Assembly: GCA_947632405.1 (NCBI GenBank)
Contig: CANRPE010000012.1
Span: 1 to 37,931, forward strand
Source of the DNA: an uncultured Bacilli bacterium
GTDB lineage: Bacteria > Bacillota_I > Bacilli_A > RF39 > UBA660
DNA: 37,931 bases
Direction: 5' to 3'
The notes below the pieces were generated by a model that had not been told where the DNA came from, did no database searches, and saw only the letters and a list, made by a program, of their open reading frames with translations. Each line of letters begins with the position of its first letter. The stretch's first letter is position 1. Below are positions 1 through 8,143 of this stretch, one piece after another. The position numbers and the translations under genes are program-made.

Positions 1-743
1 AAACAGATTGTTATAAAAAAGGAAAAACATGTAAACAAGGAACAGTTATAAAATATTATGTCAATAATCATGAATTTCATTATTTCTATGTATTACATGA
101 TAATGGAACAACCATAACAATGCAACAAAGAGAAAATACAATAAGGAATATAGCATGGCATGCAGAAGAACAAGATAATAGTAAAGGACCAACCACTGTT
201 TTACCAGCCTTAGAACAAGCAACTTCAACGTGGGTAAATGTAAATGTACTAGAGTATACACCAGGACAGACGACATTATATGAAAATGCCAATACAGGCT
301 GTACATATACAGCAAGTACAGATTCCGACTATAAAATAAGATGCGAAAAAAATACCTATACAAGTTCAATTCTAGGAACAAGAAAAGCAAGGGCCAGAAT
401 GATAACAGTGCTTGAAGCAGGAAGTACAGGTTGCTTAGTATACAAAGATGGAGCTACTGATAAAAGAGTAATACCACCAGGGATAAATTCATGGAATAAT
501 GGTTCTTGTCCAGACTGGATGCATAACTACTTATATCAATCGAAAAATTATGGAGGAAGTTATAATAATGATACAGTAAATGAAAATGAAGTATACGATC
601 ATCATTATTGGACTATGTCTGCTGACTCTAGTAGAACTACTCGTGCGTGGGATGTGTCCTGTGCTGGTTACTTGACCAACGACAGAAACACTACTGATAC
701 TAATGAAGGTGCGCGTGCTGTTGTCGAAATAACTAAACCCTAA
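1..743 (+). CDS. C-terminal part of a secreted/surface protein (5' end outside window)
   Basis: The frame is open from base 3, so the gene enters the window from the left; the ATG at 120 is internal, because the upstream codons read as similar sequence. The visible part is a Tyr/Asn/Thr-rich globular region with scattered Cys residues, ending in ARAVVEITKP. I associate this layout, with a near C-terminal DSS..W motif and a final (V/A)VxITK strand, with prepilin-like or fimbrial-type surface proteins common in uncultured gut Firmicutes. That is recollection of a pattern, not a database match. No transmembrane helix or sorting signal is present in the visible part. A hairpin terminator follows at once, so this is the last gene of its transcript. 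Function unknown. Confidence 0.6.
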   Translation, partial: TDCYKKGKTCKQGTVIKYYVNNHEFHYFYVLHDNGTTITMQQRENTIRNIAWHAEEQDNSKGPTTVLPALEQATSTWVNVNVLEYTPGQTTLYENANTGCTYTASTDSDYKIRCEKNTYTSSILGTRKARARMITVLEAGSTGCLVYKDGATDKRVIPPGINSWNNGSCPDWMHNYLYQSKNYGGSYNNDTVNENEVYDHHYWTMSADSSRTTRAWDVSCAGYLTNDRNTTDTNEGARAVVEITKP

Positions 744-768
744 ATTACACTTTGGTGTAATTTTATTA
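742..768 (+). terminator. Rho-independent terminator after the surface protein
   Basis: Nine-base stem AAATTACAC (742-750) pairs with GTGTAATTT (755-763) around a four-base loop, followed by a T-rich stretch. It overlaps the stop codon. Confidence 0.75.
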
Positions 769-785
769 TTCTGTATTATTTTGAA

Positions 786-815
786 TTGCTGTAAAAACTT
801 ACCTTATGTTATAAT
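786..815 (+). promoter_or_regulatory. Sigma-A-type promoter for the GNAT/nucleoside phosphorylase pair
   Basis: TTGCTG (786-791), 18-base spacer, perfect TATAAT (810-815), 22 bases before the GTG start. Confidence 0.6.
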
Positions 816-836
816 TAAATTAAGGTAGGTGATTTT

Positions 837-1244
837 GTGAATTATGAGATAAGAGAATATAAGAATTCTGACTTAGTTTCACTAAATTATTTGTTACGTG
901 AGGTTTATCAATTAGAAAAAGTAGGAACTTCTTATCCTAATAATATAGAATTAGTTGCAGTATCTAATAATATTGTAGTTGGTTATACAGTATTGAAATT
1001 ATTGTATGATTCAGTAAAAGGACGAAATTATAGTTATATTAATTATGTATGTGTTTTAGAAAAATATAGAAATATGGGAATTGGAACAAAATTACTAGAA
1101 AAAGCTTTAGAAATATGCAAACAAAAGAATATATCATATGTAGAGTTAACTTCTAGACCATCTAGGATAGTTGCTCATTCTATTTATAAAAAACTAGGAT
1201 TTGAAATTCGTAATACTAATGTATTTAGAAAGGAAATTATATGA
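837..1244 (+). CDS. GNAT family N-acetyltransferase
   Basis: The 135-residue protein has the GNAT fold signature: an Arg/Gly-rich acetyl-CoA loop, (Y)RNMGIGTKLLEKAL at about residues 77-91, after a hydrophobic beta strand (YINYVCV). The C-terminal pattern HSIYKKLGFE is typical of the family. The start is GTG at 837, preceded by AGGTAGGTGAT. The substrate cannot be read from sequence. It overlaps the nucleoside phosphorylase gene by four bases (ATGA), so the two are translationally coupled. In Bacillus the GNAT gene ribT lies near scpA, but nothing here ties this gene to riboflavin, so no symbol is given. Confidence 0.85.
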   Translation: MNYEIREYKNSDLVSLNYLLREVYQLEKVGTSYPNNIELVAVSNNIVVGYTVLKLLYDSVKGRNYSYINYVCVLEKYRNMGIGTKLLEKALEICKQKNISYVELTSRPSRIVAHSIYKKLGFEIRNTNVFRKEII

Positions 1245-2470
1245 TAGTTGATATTATTAATAAAAAAAGATTAGGAAAAATATTATCTAAAGAAGAATTA
1301 AAATTTTTTTTTGAAGGCTATTTAAATGGAAAAGTAACAGATTATCAAATGTCATCTTTATTAATGGCTATATGTATTAATAATATGACTGATAAAGAGA
1401 TTTTTGATTTAACAGATATTTTTATTAAGAGTGGTGAAGTTTTAGATTTTTCTGATATAGAAGGAATTAAAGTAGATAAACATTCAACAGGTGGAGTGGG
1501 TGATAAAACAACTATGATTATAGCGCCTATTGTTTCTAGTCTTGGTGTTCCTGTTGTTAAAATGAGTGGTAGAGGATTAGGATTTACAGGTGGAACGATT
1601 GATAAGTTAGAATCTATTCCAGGATTTCGAACAGATTTAAATTTGGATGAAATAAAAAAACAAGTAAAAGAAATTGGAATGGTTGTTACATCACAAACTG
1701 CAAATTTAGCTCCTATGGATAAAAAAATTTATGCTTTAAGGGATGTAACAGGAACTGTTGAATCAATACCTTTAATTGCAACTAGTATAATGAGTAAAAA
1801 GATTGCAAGTGGTGCAGATAAAATTTTAATTGATATTAAAGTAGGAACAGGTGCTCTTTTAAAAACAGAGAAAGAAGCTGAAAAATTAAAAAAGATAATG
1901 ATTCAAATTGGTAATTTTTATAATAAAGAAGTTAGATGCTTAATTACAAATATGGATAATCCTCTAGGAACGTCAATTGGTAATTCATTAGAAGTATTAG
2001 AAGCAAGAGATATATTATTAGGAAAAGAAAAAAATAGTTTGACAGATTTATGTATTGAACTTTCTAGTAATATGGTTAGTATGGCAAAGAATATTTCTAT
2101 TACTGAAGCAGTACAACAAGTAAAAAAAGCACTTTCATCAAAAATAGCTTATCAAAAATTTTTAGAATTTATAAAATGTCAAGGTGGCGATATTGAAAAA
2201 ATTCAAATTAGTCCTAAAGTAGTAAAGATATATTCAAAAAAACAAGGTATTATTAAAAAAATTGATGCTTTAAAATTTGGAAAGTTGTCTGTTTTATTAG
2301 GTGCTGGAAGGAAAAATAAAGAGGATAAAATTAATCCGACAGTTGGTATAAAATTAGAAAAATTAGTAAATGATAAAGTTAATATAGGTGATTGTCTATG
2401 TAAAATTTATCTAGATAATGAAATTAATTTAGATGAAGTTGATCAATACTTTAAGATTGAAGAAGAATGA
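1241..2470 (+). CDS. pdp: Pyrimidine-nucleoside (thymidine) phosphorylase
   Basis: This enzyme cleaves pyrimidine (deoxy)nucleosides with phosphate to the base and (deoxy)ribose-1-phosphate in cytosolic nucleoside salvage. At 409 residues it is slightly shorter than the usual 430 or so. The family signature is clear: KVDKHSTGGVGDK (phosphate loop) followed by KMSGRGLGFTGGTIDKLE near residues 105-130. LIATSIMSKKIASGADK and DIKVGTG follow as expected for the active-site cleft. The C-terminal alpha/beta domain is present with a GAGRKNKED segment. The start ATG overlaps the GNAT stop. In Bacillus, nucleoside-salvage genes (drm, pupG) lie just before dacF-spoIIA, and a dacF-like gene follows here about 4.4 kb on, which may be a trace of that order. 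Confidence 0.95.
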   Translation: MIVDIINKKRLGKILSKEELKFFFEGYLNGKVTDYQMSSLLMAICINNMTDKEIFDLTDIFIKSGEVLDFSDIEGIKVDKHSTGGVGDKTTMIIAPIVSSLGVPVVKMSGRGLGFTGGTIDKLESIPGFRTDLNLDEIKKQVKEIGMVVTSQTANLAPMDKKIYALRDVTGTVESIPLIATSIMSKKIASGADKILIDIKVGTGALLKTEKEAEKLKKIMIQIGNFYNKEVRCLITNMDNPLGTSIGNSLEVLEARDILLGKEKNSLTDLCIELSSNMVSMAKNISITEAVQQVKKALSSKIAYQKFLEFIKCQGGDIEKIQISPKVVKIYSKKQGIIKKIDALKFGKLSVLLGAGRKNKEDKINPTVGIKLEKLVNDKVNIGDCLCKIYLDNEINLDEVDQYFKIEEE

Positions 2471-2495
2471 GTAAGTGTAAAGTAAGAAAAAAAAT

Positions 2496-2524
2496 AGTGC
2501 AAAAGAAGAAAACTATGCTATAAT
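2496..2524 (+). promoter_or_regulatory. Probable promoter of the adhesin-sortase operon
   Basis: Perfect -10 TATAAT at 2519-2524 with only a weak -35 (AGTGCA, 2496-2501), about 32 bases before the chosen start. Confidence 0.45.
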
Positions 2525-2556
2525 GAATATAGAATAATAGGAAGGTGAATGTTTAT

Positions 2557-3705
2557 ATGAAAAAGAAAAATGTAATTTTAGGTAGTATTTTAGCATTATG
2601 TTTATATTTTGGAGTATATACAACAGTAAAAGCAGAATCTTATGTTGTAGATCAAGCTCCTGATAGTTTTGAAACAAAGGCAGCGGGTAGAGATCCAAAA
2701 TCTGCTACTGAATTGAATAGTCCTGATAATGATGCAGTATTAGCAAACATTGATATAGCAAAAGCAGGAAATAATATTATTGATTATCATACAAAAGATT
2801 TAAAGAAAACATTTTGTATTGATAGAACAGTTGCATATCCACGTACAGGAGGTATTGTTTATACAAAAAGTGAAAAATTAGATTATCATTTAGCTTATAT
2901 TGTTGCAAATTCTGATTATGTATATAATAAATCAATGAGTTCTGGAAATGTATCAGAAGAAAATAAGAAATATGAGCAATCATGGTTTACTCAAGTTGCT
3001 ATATGGAAGTATTTAGATTCTCAAGATTCAAAAGGTGAGAATAAATTTAATAGTATTAAATTAGGCAACAAGCAAATTTTTGAAGAAGGTGGAGTTGAAG
3101 ATTACTATGTATATAGTAATAGAGCTACAGAATTATGGAATTTAGCTGATGAATTAGTGAATTTAGCAAAACAACAAAATGATCCAGAAAATATTAATGC
3201 TTTAGAAGTTAAATATGATAATGGTGCTAAAGTAGATAGTGAAAATAAATTAATTATAACAAATATAATAGATGTTAGTTTAAATGGTATAACAAATTAT
3301 AATTTAAATATTTCAAATGCTCCAAGTGGAACTAAAGTATATTATGCTGATGGAAATGAAGTTCCAATTAGTGATAGTAGTCTTATTCCTATGAAAGATT
3401 CAAAATTTTACTTAACAATTCCTATGGAAAATGTAGAAAATTATTCATATGATTTTGATATTTCTATATCTAGTGATTTAACTTATTATGAAGCTTATAA
3501 ATATGTAAATGGAGTTAATCAACCTTTAATGTTAGTTACATCTGCTAAGAAACCATTCGAAGGTTCATTTAATATATCAGGTAGTCATGTAGAAGATACA
3601 GCTAGTAATATTTCTAATTTTATTTATTTTGTAGGATTCCTAATTCTATTAGTAGGAGTAGGAGTGATTTATACTAATGTCAAACCAAAAAAAGAACAAA
3701 TTTAA
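2557..3705 (+). CDS. Thioester-domain (TED) surface adhesin
   Basis: Start chosen at ATG 2557, nine bases after GGAAGGTG; a GTG at 2545 lies inside that Shine-Dalgarno. An N-terminal signal peptide ends near TVKA (residue 26). The domain that follows has both hallmarks of Gram-positive thioester adhesins: Cys87 in TFCIDR and Gln146 in FTQVAIWKY, the pair that forms an internal Cys-Gln thioester able to bond covalently to host surface amines. After a beta-rich middle region (about 220-330), the C-terminus has VEDTASN (345-351), one transmembrane helix (about 355-376) and a Lys-rich tail. This is the layout of a sortase substrate without LPxTG. The sortase gene overlaps its 3' end, which supports a dedicated pair. 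The TED call is from motifs; the sorting motif is inferred. Confidence 0.75.
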   Translation: MKKKNVILGSILALCLYFGVYTTVKAESYVVDQAPDSFETKAAGRDPKSATELNSPDNDAVLANIDIAKAGNNIIDYHTKDLKKTFCIDRTVAYPRTGGIVYTKSEKLDYHLAYIVANSDYVYNKSMSSGNVSEENKKYEQSWFTQVAIWKYLDSQDSKGENKFNSIKLGNKQIFEEGGVEDYYVYSNRATELWNLADELVNLAKQQNDPENINALEVKYDNGAKVDSENKLIITNIIDVSLNGITNYNLNISNAPSGTKVYYADGNEVPISDSSLIPMKDSKFYLTIPMENVENYSYDFDISISSDLTYYEAYKYVNGVNQPLMLVTSAKKPFEGSFNISGSHVEDTASNISNFIYFVGFLILLVGVGVIYTNVKPKKEQI

Positions 3706-4369
3706 TAAAAAGTTTAATAATATAAAGTTAAAAAAGAGTCATATATGTTTATTTGGCTCTTTACTTGTAATGTTAGGATTATTTATATTATCATATAATC
3801 ATATTATGCAGTTAAAACTTAATTTATTTTCTGATATGCAGTTATCATTTGATCAAGAAAATAATATTGAAGAAATAATTGATGGTGTTCCTAGTGCTTT
3901 ACACCTTTCTAAAAGTGAACAACCTACTGATAAAGTTGAAGAAAATAATGAAAGTGAGAATCAAATTAATTATAGTAAATATTTAGGTGTTTTGGAAATT
4001 CCTAGAATTAGTTTAAAACGAGGATTTTATGGTTTAGATTCAAAATATAATAATATTAATTATAATGTAACTGTAGTAGGTGGCTCTAACATGCCTGATG
4101 TTAATAATGGAAATTTAATTTTAATGGCTCATTCAGGAGATGCCTATATTTCTTATTTTGCATATTTATATTTATTAAAAATCGGAAACTATGCATATGT
4201 TACATATCAAGGTACTACTTATAAATATCAACTTGTTAATATTTATAATATCCCAAAAAATGGTACAGCAGTTATAAATCGTAATAAAGATAAAACAACA
4301 TTAACGTTAATTACATGTACTAAAAATAGTGATACAGAACAAACTGTTTATATTTTAGAAAGAGTTTAA
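3677..4369 (+). CDS. Sortase (class uncertain), partner of the thioester adhesin
   Basis: The membrane transpeptidase would attach the upstream adhesin to the cell wall. The N-terminus is basic with one membrane anchor (about residues 22-42), then a linker and a sortase beta-barrel beginning YLGVLEIPRI. Catalytic residues are in place: His152 (LMAHSG), Cys214 (LITCTK) and Arg229 (LERV, two residues before the stop). The start ATG 3677 lies inside the adhesin gene and follows AGGAGTGA; the overlap is 29 bases. The protein lacks the longer insertions of class B and does not match class A closely, so I leave the class open. The membrane-protein gene follows after 16 bases, so the three form one operon. 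Confidence 0.9.
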   Translation: MSNQKKNKFNKKFNNIKLKKSHICLFGSLLVMLGLFILSYNHIMQLKLNLFSDMQLSFDQENNIEEIIDGVPSALHLSKSEQPTDKVEENNESENQINYSKYLGVLEIPRISLKRGFYGLDSKYNNINYNVTVVGGSNMPDVNNGNLILMAHSGDAYISYFAYLYLLKIGNYAYVTYQGTTYKYQLVNIYNIPKNGTAVINRNKDKTTLTLITCTKNSDTEQTVYILERV

Positions 4370-4385
4370 AAGGAGGTAACCATAT

Positions 4386-4970
4386 ATGGAAATGACTATC
4401 ATTGATAAAATAGGTATGATACTAAAATATATATTTTCATCTTTTATGGGAATTGAATTATTATTATTAAGCCTCCTTTTATTTTTATTTACAATTTTAA
4501 ATATAAAAAAGAATAATAAATTAGTAAAAATAATATCTATAATTTTATGTCTTGCTTTCTTAATTGGTTTAATTATTGCTTATCATAATTATGCTTTATA
4601 TTGCATTGATAGTTTTATTAAGTTTTTATTAAGTTATTTATATTTTCCTTCTATGGTTATGTATTTTTTTATTATGATAGTTGCTACAATCGCTATAATT
4701 ATTACAATTCTTTCAAAAAAAATGCCAAAATATCAAAAAGTAATTAATTCTATTGTTCTTTCAATTATGTACTTATGTTTTATGTGTGTTGCTGCTATTG
4801 CAATTACTGAACATTTAGATTTGTCTGTTGCAAGTAATTTATATACTAATGACACTTTACTTTCATTTATTCAAGTTAGTAATCTATTATTCTTTCTTTG
4901 GTTAGAATATATAGTCTTATATTATTTTTATCGCTTTTTAGAATATAAATTAGATAAAAAGTCATCTTAA
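4386..4970 (+). CDS. Polytopic membrane protein of unknown function
   Basis: The 194-residue protein has about five hydrophobic segments (roughly 14-37, 47-67, 77-108, 120-142 and 160-182) and no motif I recognise. It follows the sortase after 16 bases with a full AAGGAGGTAAC ribosome binding site, so it is probably the third gene of the adhesin operon. A role in envelope or adhesin display is only a guess from position. A basic C-terminus (YKLDKKSS) suggests a cytoplasmic tail. Confidence 0.75.
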   Translation: MEMTIIDKIGMILKYIFSSFMGIELLLLSLLLFLFTILNIKKNNKLVKIISIILCLAFLIGLIIAYHNYALYCIDSFIKFLLSYLYFPSMVMYFFIMIVATIAIIITILSKKMPKYQKVINSIVLSIMYLCFMCVAAIAITEHLDLSVASNLYTNDTLLSFIQVSNLLFFLWLEYIVLYYFYRFLEYKLDKKSS

Positions 4971-4987
4971 TAGTAGGTGATTTTTTT

Positions 4988-5926
4988 ATGCAAATAAGAC
5001 TTGGATATGCTTGTTTATCAGAAACATTAGCTAAGACAACATCTAGTAGTTATACTTATACTAATTATTTAAAAACACAAGATATGAATAAATTAAATAA
5101 AATTATTAATTCAAATTTAGAAAATTTAAAAGAGGTTTTAATTTATAATATTAGTAATAATATTCATTTTTATAGATTATCTTCTAAATTGATTCCGTTA
5201 GCTACTAAAAAAGAGGTTGAATTTGATTATATAAAAAAGTATGATAAATTATATCAAGATTTAGCTGAAATAATAAATAGATATAAACTTAGAGTAGATT
5301 TTCATCCAGATCAATTTTGTATTTTAAATAGTATTCATAAGGAAGTAGTAGATAATTCTATTGAAATCTTAAAATATCATTTTAAAATATTAGATGCTTT
5401 AAAAGTAAAAAGAAAAATATTAATTCTGCACATTGGTAGTAATGTTTTTGGAAAAGAAAAGTCATTGGCTAGATTTATTAAAAATTTTTATTCATTACCA
5501 AAATATTTACAAAATGTTATCGCAATTGAAAATGATGATAAAATTTTTACAATAGAAGATTGTATTTATTTACATAAAATTTTAGGTATTCCGATAGTTT
5601 TAGATTATCATCATTTTTTATGTAATCATGCAGATGATAAAATTCAAAATTATTTAGAAACTATTTTTGCTAGTTGGAAAAATGACAATCCAAAGATCCA
5701 TTTTTCATCACCAAAAAGTTCAATAAAAAAAGAAATAAGATCTCATCATGATTATATTAATGTAGATTCTTTTATTTCATTTTTATCTATTCTTAAAAAT
5801 TATTCTTATAATATTGATATTATGATTGAAGCCAAAAAGAAAGATGAAGCTTTATTTCGATTAACAAGATTATTAAAATATAAGACAAATTATAAATTTA
5901 TAGATGATACTACTTTTATAATTTAG
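4988..5926 (+). CDS. uvsE: UV DNA damage endonuclease UvsE
   Basis: A TIM-barrel metal-dependent nuclease that nicks DNA 5' to UV photoproducts and starts alternative excision repair. The protein opens with MQIRLGYACLSETL, the UvsE/UVDE start, and continues with YRLSSKLIP, RVDFHPDQFCILNS, LILHIGS, IAIENDD, PIVLDYHHFLCNH and HFSSPKSS. These supply the His, Glu and Asp metal ligands expected in order. Length 312 matches the bacterial family. UvsE homologues occur in Bacillus spore formers, which fits the sporulation genes downstream. The 3' end overlaps the convergent M15 peptidase gene by 11 bases, so there is no room for a terminator between them. Confidence 0.95.
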   Translation: MQIRLGYACLSETLAKTTSSSYTYTNYLKTQDMNKLNKIINSNLENLKEVLIYNISNNIHFYRLSSKLIPLATKKEVEFDYIKKYDKLYQDLAEIINRYKLRVDFHPDQFCILNSIHKEVVDNSIEILKYHFKILDALKVKRKILILHIGSNVFGKEKSLARFIKNFYSLPKYLQNVIAIENDDKIFTIEDCIYLHKILGIPIVLDYHHFLCNHADDKIQNYLETIFASWKNDNPKIHFSSPKSSIKKEIRSHHDYINVDSFISFLSILKNYSYNIDIMIEAKKKDEALFRLTRLLKYKTNYKFIDDTTFII

Positions 5927-6782
5927 GTTCAATAAATCTTACATAATATTCATCAAATGTAATATTATTTTTTTGAATATAAGAGGCAATTTCTTCTCCT
6001 ACGTAACGATAGTGCCAAGATTCATATTGATAACCTGTGATATTTTCTTTTCCTTTTGGAAATCTTAAAATAAATCCATATTTATAGGCATTATCTTTCA
6101 TCCAATTAAAAGAATTACTTTCTTCAAAACTAGTATATGGTATTTTTCCATCATAAATATCAACACATAAACCTGTTTGATGCTCAGAAAAGCCAGCTCT
6201 AGCAGAATAAGTATCTGCTGCTTCTACACCATCTGCTGCTGCATAACGATTGTATAAATTTACTTGATAATCATAACTTCGATAACTAGACATTGCAATA
6301 ATAGGAAAGCCATCTTTCTTTGCTTGACTAGCCATTTCTACAAATTTTTTATTAGCTGTTGCTACTAATTTCATGCCACTACGAGAGTACTCTATAGGAA
6401 TTGATTCTAAATTTTCTGGAATATAATTACTTCCTAAATATAGATATTTATTTACTAAAATGTAATCCTTATTTAAAGCAGGAGTTTCTTTAGTCTGTGT
6501 ATAAAAACTATAATCTAAATTTAAATTAACATAAGTAATAACTTCTTCTAAAGATAAATCTTTATTTTTTTCTTGATATTTTTGATATCTTTCTTTATCT
6601 TCTTCTTTACAATAATCTATTTTTTTACATTCAATTAAAAAAGGATCTTTATTTGATTTATTAGTTTTTTGATTAGATTTAACTTCTTTATTTTCTTTTG
6701 GAATAAAGATAAAAATAGAAAATATTCCTATTATAATAATTAATAGTCCTAAAATAATTTTTATATTTTTTTTGAGTTTCAT
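5916..6782 (-). CDS. M15 family D-alanyl-D-alanine carboxypeptidase (VanY/LdcB type)
   Basis: An extracytoplasmic zinc peptidase that trims the D-Ala or L,D end of peptidoglycan stem peptides. An N-terminal membrane anchor (about residues 8-26) is followed by a Lys-rich linker and the M15B domain. Its motifs are MSSYRSYDYQ, SARAGFSEHQTGLCVDIYDG (zinc His and Asp), WMKDNAYKYGFILRFP and ESWHYRYVG (second zinc His). Length 288. The start ATG at 6782 is preceded by GGGTGATATAG. It is transcribed divergently from the dacF-like gene, with only 123 bases between them, so the two cell-wall peptidases share a promoter region. Whether it is a DD- or LD-enzyme cannot be read. Confidence 0.92.
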   Translation of the reverse strand: MKLKKNIKIILGLLIIIIGIFSIFIFIPKENKEVKSNQKTNKSNKDPFLIECKKIDYCKEEDKERYQKYQEKNKDLSLEEVITYVNLNLDYSFYTQTKETPALNKDYILVNKYLYLGSNYIPENLESIPIEYSRSGMKLVATANKKFVEMASQAKKDGFPIIAMSSYRSYDYQVNLYNRYAAADGVEAADTYSARAGFSEHQTGLCVDIYDGKIPYTSFEESNSFNWMKDNAYKYGFILRFPKGKENITGYQYESWHYRYVGEEIASYIQKNNITFDEYYVRFIEPKL

Positions 6783-6905
6783 CTATATCACCCAATACTA
6801 TAATAGCATGTTTTTTAATATTTATTCATTTAAATTTAATGATATTTTAAATATTTTTACGTATATTTCTCTTTTCTAAAACATAATAAAAAATAGGAGG
6901 AACAT

Positions 6906-8060
6906 ATGAAAAAAATATTAATTTTACTATTATTAGTAATTACACTTATGCCATATTCAGTTTTTGCAGAGGAAAATAAGGAATTAATAGCTAATGCTAC
7001 TAGTGGTTTATTAATGGAACAATCAACTGGTAAAATTATTTATGAGAAAGAAAAAGATAAAAAAGTAGCAGTAGCTTCTATGACAAAGATGGTTGCGCAA
7101 ATAATTATATTAGAAAAAATAGAGGAAGGTAAAATAAATTGGGAAGATATTGTTACTGTCAGTAAAAATGCAGCATCCATGGGTGGATCTCAAATTTATT
7201 TAACAGAATCTGAAAAAATGAGTGTAAAGGATTTATTCAAAGGTATTTCTATGGCAAGTGCTAATGATGCAACAGTTGCAATGGCTGAATATATTGCTGG
7301 AACGGAAGCTAACTTTGTAAAATTAATGAATGAAAAAATAAAAGAATTAGGTCTAAAAAATACGGTTTTTAAGAATAGTACAGGTTTAGATGAAAAGGGT
7401 CATTTTTCAACTGCTAATGATATGGCAGTGATTGCTAGAAATTTATTAAATCATGAAAAAATTTTAGATTTTTCATCAGTTTATGAAGATTATTTAAGAC
7501 AAGATACAGAAAATAAATTTTGGCTTGTCAATACTAATAAATTAGTTAGATTTTATGAAGGAGCAGATGGTTTAAAAACAGGTCATACTGATGCTGCAAA
7601 ATATTGTTTAGCTGCAACAGCTAAAAAAGATGGTATGAGATTAATAGCAATTGTTTTGGGTGAAGAAAATAGTAAAGTTAGAAATAGTGAAGCAATGGCA
7701 TTACTTGATTATGGATTCAATACTAAAAAAATGACGATTGTTAAAGAAAAAGGAAAGACAGTAAAAGAAATTGCGTTTGATAAAGGGGATAAGAAAAAAA
7801 TAGCTATTGCACCAAAATACGATGTGGGAGTTTTAGAAGATAAAACTAGTAATGGAAAAGAATATACATATGATATTAAATTAGATAAAATCCAATTACC
7901 AATAAATCAAGGTGATGTTCTTGGTAAAATTACAGTAAGAGATAAAAATACAGCAATTGCTACAGTAGATTTAGTTTCAAAGACAAATGTACGTAAATTA
8001 AATTACTTTGAAGTGTATCTTCAAACTTTAAAAAATAGTTTTTTAGGAATTGTTAACTAA
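6906..8060 (+). CDS. dacF: D-alanyl-D-alanine carboxypeptidase, S11 family (DacF/PBP5-like)
   Basis: A low-molecular-weight penicillin-binding protein that removes the terminal D-Ala of peptidoglycan. A signal peptide ends at VFA (residue 21). The serine-peptidase motifs are S58-M-T-K61, S118-A-N120 and K224-T-G226. The C-terminal beta domain ends in an amphipathic helix that would anchor it to the outer face of the membrane. Length 384 suits DacF/DacA. In Bacillus, dacF directly precedes spoIIA; here three genes lie between it and the SpoIIAA-like gene, so the symbol rests on partial synteny plus family. The RBS is AGGAGG. A strong hairpin terminator follows. Confidence 0.9.
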   Translation: MKKILILLLLVITLMPYSVFAEENKELIANATSGLLMEQSTGKIIYEKEKDKKVAVASMTKMVAQIIILEKIEEGKINWEDIVTVSKNAASMGGSQIYLTESEKMSVKDLFKGISMASANDATVAMAEYIAGTEANFVKLMNEKIKELGLKNTVFKNSTGLDEKGHFSTANDMAVIARNLLNHEKILDFSSVYEDYLRQDTENKFWLVNTNKLVRFYEGADGLKTGHTDAAKYCLAATAKKDGMRLIAIVLGEENSKVRNSEAMALLDYGFNTKKMTIVKEKGKTVKEIAFDKGDKKKIAIAPKYDVGVLEDKTSNGKEYTYDIKLDKIQLPINQGDVLGKITVRDKNTAIATVDLVSKTNVRKLNYFEVYLQTLKNSFLGIVN

Positions 8061-8080
8061 ACAGTACAAAGTGCTGTTTT
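8059..8080 (+). terminator. Rho-independent terminator after dacF
   Basis: AAACAGTAC (8059-8067) pairs with GTGCTGTTT (8071-8079) with one G-T pair and a three-base loop, then T residues. Confidence 0.75.
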
Positions 8081-8096
8081 CTTAGTTTTAGATACG

Positions 8097-8125
8097 TTGC
8101 AAATAATTAAATTTTTCACTATAAT
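8097..8125 (+). promoter_or_regulatory. Sigma-A-type promoter of the FAD protein gene
   Basis: TTGCAA (8097-8102), 17-base spacer, TATAAT (8120-8125). Confidence 0.75.
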
Positions 8126-8143
8126 ATTAATAGAGGTGGAATT

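Noticed and set aside
61-390. Minus-strand ORFs over the first surface protein
   Set aside because: Leu/Tyr-rich shadows of the opposite coding strand with no RBS or family pattern.
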